Shown here piece after piece: positions 40,330-48,232 of a stretch of 64,000 nucleotides of DNA. The translations under genes were made by a program, and so were the position numbers. A model generated the notes under the pieces. That model saw only the letters and a list, made by a program, of their open reading frames with translations, was not told where the DNA came from and did not search any database. The number at the start of each line of letters is the position of its first letter. Within the stretch, counting starts at the first letter, position 1. The stretch is taken from contig NZ_CP080521.1 in NCBI RefSeq assembly GCF_019468565.1, positions 1,364,001 through 1,428,000 on the forward strand. The letters run 5' to 3'. Source of the stretch: Pseudonocardia sp. DSM 110487 (GTDB lineage Bacteria > Actinomycetota > Actinomycetes > Mycobacteriales > Pseudonocardiaceae).

Positions 40330-43300
40330 ACGGAACAGATCGCGGGCAGAGCGATCTATCGAACAGCGCTCGTGATGGAGTCGCACGAATGCCTGGATCC
40401 GCATGCCCTGGCGACGGCCGTAGGCCACGTTGTTGCACGTCACGAGATCCTTCGGACACGCTTCGTGCTCGACGAGGGCTCCTCGTCGCTTCACCAGGTC
40501 GTTCACGAACCGCCGGATCGCCACACGAATCCGGTGCCCGTTGAGTTGCTGGAACCCGATCGGCTCAACAAGAGAATTGTAGAGATCCTCGCAGAGTCGA
40601 CGAACTACATCTCAGAGTTTCCGCTGGATTTCCACCTTCTGCGTCATGCCGGGGGTGATGTGCTCATCGTTCGCGGCCACCATATAGTGACCGATGAGCG
40701 CTCCTTCGCCATCCTCGCCGACGAGTTGAACGAGTTCTATATCGAAGCGCTCGCCGGCCGAACCATCAGGCGGAGGCCACTTACTGTCCAGTACGCCGAT
40801 TTCGCGATCTGGCAACATCAGGTTCTGGGTGACAAGAGCGATGCGGAGTCCGTCTACAGCGCGGACCTGCAGTACTGGAAGACGATGCTAGCGGGCCTTC
40901 CGGTGGAGACCCCTCTGCCGCTTGATCACCCTCGCGCCGAATCTGAAGAACGAACCTCCTTGCCTACCGCCCTCGAGCTCACGCGCGAGGAGACGGCTAT
41001 CGTTGACAGTCTTCTGCTCGAACACAAGGCAACGCCGCTCCAGGCGTTGGTCACGGCCTTGTCGTTGGCGCTGTGGGATGAAGGGGCCGGCCCGGTCGTG
41101 CCTATCGGCACCCCGATCAGCCTGCGTGACCAGCCGGAGTTGAACGACCTCATCGGCTACTTCGTGAACACGGTCGTCGTGCGCGCCGATATCGACATGG
41201 ACGCCGGATTCTCGCATATGTTGCTGCGATCACGTGATCGGGTGCTCGAAGCCAGCGAACACAAGCTCGTTCCGTTCGAGAGCGTCGTCGAGGCCGTCAA
41301 CCCACGCCGGGAAGCGGGAATCAGTCCGCTCTTCCAGGTGATGGCGGCCTATGTGGACCCTCCCGGAGCGAACCTCGCCGAGGGTGCCCCCCTCGTTCCG
41401 TACATTCCGGTCGGTGCGGATGGCAAGACGAGACCGCGGCCGGCGATGTTCGATTTGATATCGGGCATCCAGCGACTCGAGAACGGAACCGTGAAGATCA
41501 GTTTGAACTCGGCGCGGGAGCTGTTCTCAGCCGAGTCGACGATGCGGCTGCTGCAGGGCGTGAGGCGCTTCCTCACGCTTGGTACTCGATACCCAGAGCT
41601 GCCGGTCAAGCTTCTCTCCCAGATCGTTCATGCTGGAGTCGAGAATCGAACCGGCGTCCCGCACGACGTCGACGGTGCCCGCGCCTTCCGCCTGCCGCTC
41701 ACAGACTTCGACCCGCGTGAGTCGTCGCTCTGGCGCGCAGCGACCGAGCACGCTGGACGCGTCGTGCTGGGGGAATCGAGCTCCATGCGGTTGGAGGTCC
41801 GCGGTGACGGCGGCGGTGAGCTGGTTGCCGAGACCAGCAACCCCGAGCTGCTGGATGCGGTGAGGGCGACGCTCGGCGAGCTGGTCACCGCGTACCGCGC
41901 GCACATCCCGATGGTGATGGTCGCACCTCCACCCGTCATCGCTGATCACAACGACGACGAACTGACGGCAATTCTCGGTGATCAGTTCTGGGAAGATTGG
42001 GTGGATCAGCTCGCCGACTCGGACGCCACCGTGCTTCCGAGGCGCGGCGACAGGGCGGCGTCGGAAGCGTGGAGCGCCTCGGCCGGCCGAGCGGCCTCCA
42101 CCACCGACAACGCTTCCCTGCGGTCCATAGTGCTGACGGCCGTGGCCAAGGCGTTGGTCGGGACGGTCGAGGGCGATCTGCTCGTGGAACTCCGCGAGTC
42201 CGACGGTCCGCTGTGGACGCGTCGATTCCCCGTGTTGCTCGATCATGGCGACGCCGGGTCCCACAGATCGACTGGTGTCGTTGGACTGAGCCCGGAGCGA
42301 GCGGCCGAATACACCTCGATCGCCGGACACACTCGCCTCAACCGCTTCTTCGACGATCTGCCGATTCCGCGGATACGGGTAGGCGTGTTCCGTAGCGAAG
42401 CGGCTTTGATCACCGATGCGGTTGGGGGTGTCGGCGCACCGGAAGAGGGCCTCGGTATCCATGTCCTCGTGGCGGGGAGCGGACCCGATGACTATGCCGT
42501 CCGCGTCTGGGTGGAGTCGGCGCACGGGGTTGATGTGGACACGTATGCGTTGGCCGCCGCCGTCGCCGATGAGATCGGCCGAGCCGGAATCCCCGTCGAC
42601 GGCCACGAGCGTCGGGACGTACTCACTCTGCGTCGCGCCGACCGCGTCGCGCTGTCGCCCATGGAAGAAGAATCGATCCGCGCCCGCTACGGGTACGACG
42701 CGCAGATCCTTCCGCTCGCGCCGCTGCAGCGCGGATTGTTCTATCACCTGTTGCGGTCCCGGGAGTCCGACGACCACAACACATATGTCTCTCAGGTCAC
42801 TCGGCTGATTGCGGGAGACCTCGATCCCGAGCGGATGACGGCGGCCATCGCCATAGCGATGGACAGGTACCCGAACCTCAAGGCAGCGTTCATCCCATCC
42901 GGAGACGCGCAGGTGATCTCATCCGGCGTCGACGTTCCGGTACGGGTGATCCGACTGGATGAGTGGTCCGCCCGAGGGGTTGATGTGGAGCAGTTCCTGA
43001 CGGCCGAGCGGCGTGAGCCGTTCGACTTCGAGGAGCCGCCGCTGATCCGGTTCACCCTGCTCGAGCACGATCACGAGGCGTGGACGCTGGTCATGAGTTT
43101 CGAGCACATCCTGCTGGATGGATGGTCCATCAACGCACTCCTTGCGGAGATCCTCAGCATCTACGCTGATCCTGGATATGTCGAGCGGGTGCGACCGTCG
43201 TCGTTCCACTCCTACCTGGAGTGGGTGGACGACCAGGATCCGGATGCTGCCTACCGTGCTTGGGACGACTATCTTGCGGAACTGACCGGCCCAACGTTGC

Positions 43301-46300
43301 TGTGCCCTGACTTCGTCGACCTCGGTGACGGGCAGGGCGAGACGGGAGATCTTCACCTCGATCTCGATCCCGCAGCGGCCGCAGCGATATTCGATGCCGC
43401 GCGAGATGCCAATGTCACGGTGGGAACATTGCTGCAGAGCGCCTGGGGGATCACCCTCGGCCGGCTCGCCGGCAGCGATGACGTTGTATTCGGCAACACT
43501 GTTTCTGGTCGGCCTCCGTCTTTGCCGGACGCTGACCGAATCATCGGTCTGCTGTTCAATACAGTCCCGATGCGGGTGAGTCTGACGCCGTTCGAAACGA
43601 GTCGGCAGCTGCTTGCCCGGGTCCAGTCCGAGCAGCTGCTCGTCATCGACCATCCGCAAGCCTCGCTGACGCAGATCCAGTCCAACTCGGGATTTGCCAA
43701 CCTGTTCGACACGTTGTTCGTGGTGCAGAACATCCCGTACGGTAGGCCGGCAGTGCAGGGCACGGCCGGGCTGCAGGTCGTTGGCGGAGAGGTTGACGAC
43801 GCGACCCACTACCCGGTGACGTTCGCCGTGAACCCGTGGGAACACGATGGTGAGGCCGCCCTGCACGTGCGCCTGTCCTACCGTCGAGACACGTTTGACG
43901 CAGGCACCGCCGAGCGGATGCTCGAACGCTACGCACAGGTACTCGTTTCTCTCGCTCGCCGGCTTGACGAGCCCGTTGGCGAGTTGTCCGCGCTGTTGCC
44001 GGACGAGACCGCTCCGCACACGGGTACAGCCGCTGATCTCATCCGCGACATCGAGCCGGTCACGGTCGCCGAGTTGCTGCATCGCCAGGTGCGGCTGTCT
44101 GGCTCGAGCACGGCGCTTGTCGCCGGGGAACGTCTGTTCACATTTGCGGAGTTCTTCGCCAAGGTGAATTGCTACGCCCGGCTTCTGCTCGAGGCGGGGG
44201 TACGTCCGGAGCATCGGGTTGCGCTTCTGCTGCCGCGTGATGAGCGCATGGTCATCGCGATGTTCGCGGTGTTCTCGGTCGGAGCCGCCTACGTCCCCGT
44301 GGACAGTGAGCTGCCCGACGAACGGATCGGCTACATGCTCGGTGTCGCCGAACCCACCGTCACTCTGGTCACCCACCGCGACGCGGACCGGATCGCGGCC
44401 ACCGCCGGGCGGATGGTCAACCTTGACTCCGCGGCGACGTTGGATCGCCTCGCGCGAATCGGTACAGACCCGATCACGGCAGCGGAACGCGGCGGGGACG
44501 TCTCGCTGGACAACCTCGCGTACATCATCTTCACCTCGGGAACGACCGGACGGCCCAAGGGCGTCGCCGTCGGCTACCGCGGACTGACGAACATGTACTT
44601 CAACCACGTGGAGAAGATCTTCGGTCGGGTGGTGAACCACCAGCGCGGAAGACGGCTGCGGATCGCACACACGACGTCCTTCTCATTCGACGCGTCATGG
44701 GAGCAACTGTTCTGGCTGCTGGACGGGCACGAAGTCCACGTCATCGACGAGGAGATGCGACGCGATCCGCAGCGGCTGCTGGCCCACTATGACGAGATGC
44801 GCATCGACGGGTTCGATGTGACACCGTCCTACGGGCAGATGCTGGTCGAAGAAGGGCTGCTGGAGCGGGACCGGCCGGCCGGACGGTCGGTGTCATCCAA
44901 TGCCGCCGGTGTCGTCTTCGTCTCTCTCGGTGGCGAAGCCGTTCCCGACCGGCTGTGGCAACAGCTGCGCGACGCACCCGGCGTGGAGTCGTACAACCTC
45001 TACGGACCTACCGAGTACACCATCAATGCCCTCGGTGCCGATCTGGCAGACAGCGCGACATCGAGTGTCGGAACGCCAATCTTCAACACCCGGGCATACA
45101 TCCTCGACGAGAACCTGCAACCCACCCTTCCCGGTGTCGCCGGGGAGCTCTACCTCGCCGGCGAAGGAACCGCACGCGGGTACTGGGTCCAGGCGTCGCT
45201 GACCGCCGAACGCTTCGTCGCCTGCCCGTGGGAAGCAACGGAACGGATGTATCGCACAGGAGATCTCGCCCGGTGGAACGACGACGGGATGATCGATTAC
45301 CTCGGTCGCGCCGACGAGCAGATCAAGATTCGAGGTTACCGCATCGAACCGGACGAGATCCGGGCGGTAGTGCAAGCATTCCCCGGGGTAGCGCGTGCCG
45401 AAGTGCTCGCGGTCGAACATCCCACCGGGCTTCAGCTGGCTGCCTATTACAGCGTTACCACGGACCGCGACATCAGTGAGTCGTTGCGTAGCCATCTGGC
45501 CACCTACCTGCCTGACTACATGGTCCCGGCATCGCTGATGCCCGTGGAGTCCTTCCCCCTCACCCCGACAGGGAAGCTGGATCGTCGAGCGTTGCCTGTG
45601 GCTGACGTGGTTGCGTCCGGAGCCGGCACCGGCCGGGCCCTCGAGTCGGGCACAGAGTTGGCGTTGGCCGCGATATTCCGTGACGTGCTCGATCTCGATG
45701 AGGACCTGGTCTTGGGCGCCGGAGACGACTTCTTCCGGCTAGGCGGGCATTCGCTCGCAGCAATGCGGCTTGCCTCGCAGATGAACAGTGCGTTCCCCGT
45801 GGACATCGCAATGAGGGATGTCATCACCGCCTCGACGATCGACGAACTGAGTTCGATCGTCGAGACACGGTTGCGGCCGGAGGCAGATGTTGACGTCGAC
45901 ATCACCGCCATCGCGACCGTGCTCCAACAGTCCCAGAACGGGCGCTACCTGTTCTGTGCACATGCGAAGTACGGATATTCCTCGCCGTACTCGACGTTGT
46001 CGGAGTACGTGCCGGTCGGTCTGGGCCTCGTCGGACTGGACGACCCGGCCCACGCCGGGATCGACGTCGAGTTCGCCGATATCGATGACCTCGCCTCGAC
46101 ATACGCCGATGCGATCCAGCGCCTACAGCAGAACGGGCCTTACGACCTGCTGGGATGGTCGTTCGGCGGGCACATCATGTTCGCCGTTGCCCGCGAACTG
46201 ACTTCGCGAGGTGAGGCAGTCTCCACCTTGACCATCGTGGACACCGCACCGACAAGCAACCACAGCGGGACTGACCTCGTGACACGAGATCGGTCCACCG

Positions 46301-46677
46301 ACTCGGCACGTGAGGAATTGGTCAACGTGCTTGGCGCAGACACCGCGAATGAGATATTGTCGGATAAGAAGCAGCTTGCCGCGATCACAGCGGCAGGAAG
46401 CCGGTGCGAAGTCATGATGTCTGAACCCACCCGAGGGCATCTCGATCTCCGCGCGTTGGTGATCGCGTCAAACACGGTGGGTCGACGCCGTGCATCGGAG
46501 GCCGATCTCCACGGCCGGGAGCGCTGGCGCAGTCATTTGCCCAACTCGTCCGTCATCGTGATCGACGACGAGAACCACTATTCGCTGATGCGGGGTGACT
46601 CGGGCGTGCCGAAGTGGGGCCCACAGCTCGAGCTTCTTCTGACGGAAAATGTCACGACGAGCAAGGATGTGCGATGA
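37114..46677 (+). CDS. Non-ribosomal peptide synthetase 2 (C-A-PCP-C-E-like-C-A-PCP-TE), siderophore assembly
   Basis: 3187 residues. Domains: EntF-like C1 (5-430) with SNVLLIDG in place of HHxxxDG; A1 (450-955), code V-D-T-L-V-S-F-G-D-K, beta-alanine-like; PCP1 (Ser1002); C2 (1060-1510) with intact HHIVTDE (1189-1195); a diverged epimerase/condensation-like domain (about 1520-1830) directly after C2, with no A or PCP between, whose active-site position reads PPVIADH (1606-1612); C3 (1863-2290) with EHILLDG (catalytic second His kept); A2 (2315-2830), code D-A-E-D-S-G-L-I-N-K, close to the hydroxyornithine code DMENLGLINK; PCP2 (Ser2880); thioesterase (2940-3187) with GWSFGG (Ser3016) and His3155. 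It should add the last units and release the siderophore. Confidence 0.94.
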   Translation: MTSVDRVELTASQRGNWAALGLAPGSSVFGAGQLIWLDGPIDVAGFAAAVGTVFAETDALRVCFEDDDGVPFQWVDTSKILDTEVVDAGHDDDQVRAMARQQLVEMPLHSPAPSTCSTLVRRKSGTWAWLLTSNVLLIDGYSISLFIRRVAEVYSAAQVDGAVPARWFGSLKDVVDAANLGPELDTSLGYWRGVLGIESVERDDSVGDLSEVFEFSYRPNSVPVRGETYAQIQELARQAGVSWADFLIAVWGVYTGFVEGHDYIAVRVPMMLRDSRESLRTPSAISRATPVVATINPYHTLTDILEIVADQLKTSRHHTFVEDHQIARMWPGSQTSYLQLPTINIRVFEPMRRMGDVVAVGETISPGPVGSLDLAVYRDPDSGLRMELSADSGAGDSLVHAERFSRLLNAAISGPPTRTLYELLAGLTLDPDGPASRWSWGEVRDVAPATLDGLMRARVAADPDAVALIAADGIELTYRELDARVNALAQLLIGQGVGVGDRVAVALPRSVDLVVALAGVIRAGAAYVPIDPGYPAERVGHIVEDAAPRVVIADQHTADVFGRVLGEHPVRVLRLDNHDVQQCLATGEEAAPVLARPLNELDAAVVIFTSGTTGRPKGVTVPHRALVSRLAWGERMLGYGAGSVALSKSGVGFVDAVTELFGPLTAGARVVLVSDEVARDAAGLLETVQQHGVTHLLSVPSFADVLARQDGAVRSLASLRYWVSSGEALGSGTVNASRDVAPQAVLVNFYGSTEVTGDGTAAVIAETDHPHIGGPVSNTSVRVLDSWLRPVPVGVAGELYVGGLQLADGYAGRAGLTAGRFVADPFSSDGARLYRTGDVVRWNSRGQLEYLGRSDDQVKIRGFRIELDEVRAVLELHPVVSGAAVIASDHPAGGKFLAAYVTAPADDAALFDSLREHVARRVPEYMVPAVFVRLDAFPLTANGKLDRRALPAPDLVLGAAGGRAPDTVTEVALAGIFREVLRIGDDVELGVEDDFFRLGGHSLLATRVLARANARLGSQLSLRAVFDHPSIEALARVVDESADTAEISTVRVGDLPRPAVLPVSYGQQALWLTEQIAGRAIYRTALVMESHECLDPHALATAVGHVVARHEILRTRFVLDEGSSSLHQVVHEPPDRHTNPVPVELLEPDRLNKRIVEILAESTNYISEFPLDFHLLRHAGGDVLIVRGHHIVTDERSFAILADELNEFYIEALAGRTIRRRPLTVQYADFAIWQHQVLGDKSDAESVYSADLQYWKTMLAGLPVETPLPLDHPRAESEERTSLPTALELTREETAIVDSLLLEHKATPLQALVTALSLALWDEGAGPVVPIGTPISLRDQPELNDLIGYFVNTVVVRADIDMDAGFSHMLLRSRDRVLEASEHKLVPFESVVEAVNPRREAGISPLFQVMAAYVDPPGANLAEGAPLVPYIPVGADGKTRPRPAMFDLISGIQRLENGTVKISLNSARELFSAESTMRLLQGVRRFLTLGTRYPELPVKLLSQIVHAGVENRTGVPHDVDGARAFRLPLTDFDPRESSLWRAATEHAGRVVLGESSSMRLEVRGDGGGELVAETSNPELLDAVRATLGELVTAYRAHIPMVMVAPPPVIADHNDDELTAILGDQFWEDWVDQLADSDATVLPRRGDRAASEAWSASAGRAASTTDNASLRSIVLTAVAKALVGTVEGDLLVELRESDGPLWTRRFPVLLDHGDAGSHRSTGVVGLSPERAAEYTSIAGHTRLNRFFDDLPIPRIRVGVFRSEAALITDAVGGVGAPEEGLGIHVLVAGSGPDDYAVRVWVESAHGVDVDTYALAAAVADEIGRAGIPVDGHERRDVLTLRRADRVALSPMEEESIRARYGYDAQILPLAPLQRGLFYHLLRSRESDDHNTYVSQVTRLIAGDLDPERMTAAIAIAMDRYPNLKAAFIPSGDAQVISSGVDVPVRVIRLDEWSARGVDVEQFLTAERREPFDFEEPPLIRFTLLEHDHEAWTLVMSFEHILLDGWSINALLAEILSIYADPGYVERVRPSSFHSYLEWVDDQDPDAAYRAWDDYLAELTGPTLLCPDFVDLGDGQGETGDLHLDLDPAAAAAIFDAARDANVTVGTLLQSAWGITLGRLAGSDDVVFGNTVSGRPPSLPDADRIIGLLFNTVPMRVSLTPFETSRQLLARVQSEQLLVIDHPQASLTQIQSNSGFANLFDTLFVVQNIPYGRPAVQGTAGLQVVGGEVDDATHYPVTFAVNPWEHDGEAALHVRLSYRRDTFDAGTAERMLERYAQVLVSLARRLDEPVGELSALLPDETAPHTGTAADLIRDIEPVTVAELLHRQVRLSGSSTALVAGERLFTFAEFFAKVNCYARLLLEAGVRPEHRVALLLPRDERMVIAMFAVFSVGAAYVPVDSELPDERIGYMLGVAEPTVTLVTHRDADRIAATAGRMVNLDSAATLDRLARIGTDPITAAERGGDVSLDNLAYIIFTSGTTGRPKGVAVGYRGLTNMYFNHVEKIFGRVVNHQRGRRLRIAHTTSFSFDASWEQLFWLLDGHEVHVIDEEMRRDPQRLLAHYDEMRIDGFDVTPSYGQMLVEEGLLERDRPAGRSVSSNAAGVVFVSLGGEAVPDRLWQQLRDAPGVESYNLYGPTEYTINALGADLADSATSSVGTPIFNTRAYILDENLQPTLPGVAGELYLAGEGTARGYWVQASLTAERFVACPWEATERMYRTGDLARWNDDGMIDYLGRADEQIKIRGYRIEPDEIRAVVQAFPGVARAEVLAVEHPTGLQLAAYYSVTTDRDISESLRSHLATYLPDYMVPASLMPVESFPLTPTGKLDRRALPVADVVASGAGTGRALESGTELALAAIFRDVLDLDEDLVLGAGDDFFRLGGHSLAAMRLASQMNSAFPVDIAMRDVITASTIDELSSIVETRLRPEADVDVDITAIATVLQQSQNGRYLFCAHAKYGYSSPYSTLSEYVPVGLGLVGLDDPAHAGIDVEFADIDDLASTYADAIQRLQQNGPYDLLGWSFGGHIMFAVARELTSRGEAVSTLTIVDTAPTSNHSGTDLVTRDRSTDSAREELVNVLGADTANEILSDKKQLAAITAAGSRCEVMMSEPTRGHLDLRALVIASNTVGRRRASEADLHGRERWRSHLPNSSVIVIDDENHYSLMRGDSGVPKWGPQLELLLTENVTTSKDVR

Positions 46678-46919
46678 CCCTTAGCGCAATGCGGATCGAA
46701 GCGGACGTCGCGGATGTCCTCCGCGTCGACGTCGGCGACCTGGACCGCGAAGAGGACCTTCGCGACCAAGGACTCGACTCGGTTCGAATGATGGACCTGC
46801 TGGAGCGATGGCGACGTGCGGGCGCCAAGGACATCGACTTCATCACGTTGGCCGAGGATCCACGGCTCTCGCGCTGGACGAAGATGTTCGGCGTAACGGG
46901 TGAGGGAGTGGAAGAGTGA
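46674..46919 (+). CDS. Stand-alone aryl carrier protein (ArCP)
   Basis: 81 residues; ATG overlaps the NRPS 2 stop (ATGA). The phosphopantetheine site is the Ser in DQGLDSVRMMDLLERWRR, a pattern typical of aryl carrier domains such as the EntB C-terminus. It would carry the aryl group activated by the ligase at 48229-49851 and present it to an NRPS condensation domain. In EntB-type proteins this domain is fused to isochorismatase; here it is free, so no isochorismate route is implied. Confidence 0.88.
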   Translation: MTLSAMRIEADVADVLRVDVGDLDREEDLRDQGLDSVRMMDLLERWRRAGAKDIDFITLAEDPRLSRWTKMFGVTGEGVEE

Positions 46920-46970
46920 TGTACTCACTCGGGCATTCGCTGCATTGACAGCTCTATATTGCTGCTGCGC

Positions 46971-47017
46971 GCGATCACCTGAGGAGCCGACGCCCTGGGG
47001 CGGCCTCAGGTGATCGC
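46971..47017. terminator. Bidirectional terminator between convergent units
   Basis: A perfect 14-bp inverted repeat (GCGATCACCTGAGG at 46971-46984 and CCTCAGGTGATCGC at 47004-47017) separated by 19 nt. It lies after the ArCP gene, and its right arm overlaps the last codons of the convergent monooxygenase gene. Confidence 0.75.
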
Positions 47018-48232
47018 GGCTGCGTCTTGCAGGCTGTCGAACAGAGCCGCGCGGCGCATGTAGGCACGAGCGCTGTCGAGATCCTCGGCCGTGCGGCGTA
47101 ATGTGTCGAAGTTCTGTCGACGTACCGCGGGGTCACGCTCCTCCAGGAGCCGCTTGTTGGCGATCGTCTGAGCCTGTACGTAGTTCACCGCGGCGTGCCG
47201 ACGCTGGCGGCTGTACAGGTCGAGCAGATCGTCGCCGGCCGCACGGTGGATCACCTGAGCGAGTTTCTCCGCAAGGTTGATGGCGTCATGGATACCGCCG
47301 TTCATGCCCATGCCACCGATCGGGTTGTTGACGTGCGCGCTGTCGCCGGCCAGCAGGATGCGGCCCTTGCGGAACGTCGCGGCCACGCGCTGATTGACTC
47401 GGTACACGCTCACGTACTCGACGTGGTAGGGGCCCGTCTTCGGGAAGAACTTCTGCAGCCGTTCCTCGACGCGCGCCGGCGACAACGCGGTGGCGTCGTC
47501 CTCGTCGTGGCCAATCGGCAGGATCACCCGCCAGAGCCCTTCGGGTGTCTCCCCGCGTACCTTGAAGAGGTTGGCCCACTCGTCGGGGTCGGAGAAGTAG
47601 TTGCGCAGCGACAGGTTGGACGTGACGGTCGTGAAGTCGAAGCTGGTCGCGATCTTGATGAACCGCTCCGGATACGTGAATCCTTCGAACTCGATGCCGG
47701 CGAGCTTGCGCACCGTCGATCGGCCACCGTCACAGCCGATGACATAGGCCGCCGTCATGCGTTCCGCGCCCGCGGGCGAGGTGTACTCCGCCTCGATGCC
47801 GTTCGCGGCTTCGGTCAGGCCGACCAGCGTGTGGGAGAACCGCACGTCGAAGTCGGATTCGTTGGCGTATTCCTCGGCGATGGAAGCGGTCAGCTTGTAC
47901 TGCTCATATTGCAGTACGTAAGGGAACCGGATCTCGTTCTCGAGTCGGCCGAGATCGAACTCCGCCACGAGGCTGCCGGTCGGTCGGTCGTGGAAGCGAT
48001 AGGTGCTCGAGACCAGGCTGTGCGCCCGGATCTTCTCGGTGATGCCCAACTCGTCGAGCATCTCCAGCGTGCTCGGATGGATGGTCGCGGCGCGCTGATC
48101 CTTCACCGGCGCCGGCTCTGACTCGAAAACTGCAACCGGGATACCTCGCCGGTTGAGCGCCAATGCGCAAATCATTCCCACGGGACCTGCGCCGACAATG
48201 ATGACGCGTGTTGTGCTTTGCGGCGAAATCAC
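47006..48232 (-). CDS. FAD-dependent aromatic monooxygenase (PHBH/phenol hydroxylase type)
   Basis: 408 residues. The Rossmann motif VIIVGAGPVGMICALAL, the DG motif VIGCDGGRSTVRKLAG and the GD motif LLAGDSAHVNNPIGGMGMN are all present, so it is a complete class A flavin hydroxylase that uses NAD(P)H and oxygen to hydroxylate an aromatic ring. Its start overlaps the stop of the aryl-AMP ligase by 4 bp, which strongly suggests it acts on the same aryl acid, before or after activation. The ring position is not predictable. It is the last gene of the dapB-led operon. Confidence 0.88.
   Translation of the reverse strand: MISPQSTTRVIIVGAGPVGMICALALNRRGIPVAVFESEPAPVKDQRAATIHPSTLEMLDELGITEKIRAHSLVSSTYRFHDRPTGSLVAEFDLGRLENEIRFPYVLQYEQYKLTASIAEEYANESDFDVRFSHTLVGLTEAANGIEAEYTSPAGAERMTAAYVIGCDGGRSTVRKLAGIEFEGFTYPERFIKIATSFDFTTVTSNLSLRNYFSDPDEWANLFKVRGETPEGLWRVILPIGHDEDDATALSPARVEERLQKFFPKTGPYHVEYVSVYRVNQRVAATFRKGRILLAGDSAHVNNPIGGMGMNGGIHDAINLAEKLAQVIHRAAGDDLLDLYSRQRRHAAVNYVQAQTIANKRLLEERDPAVRRQNFDTLRRTAEDLDSARAYMRRAALFDSLQDAAAIT

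Noticed and set aside
43325..44670. 583-codon minus-strand frame inside NRPS 2
   Set aside because: Antisense shadow of condensation and adenylation domains with intact motifs on the plus strand.
47195..48121. 308-codon plus-strand frame
   Set aside because: Antisense of the FAD monooxygenase, which carries all three flavin-hydroxylase motifs.
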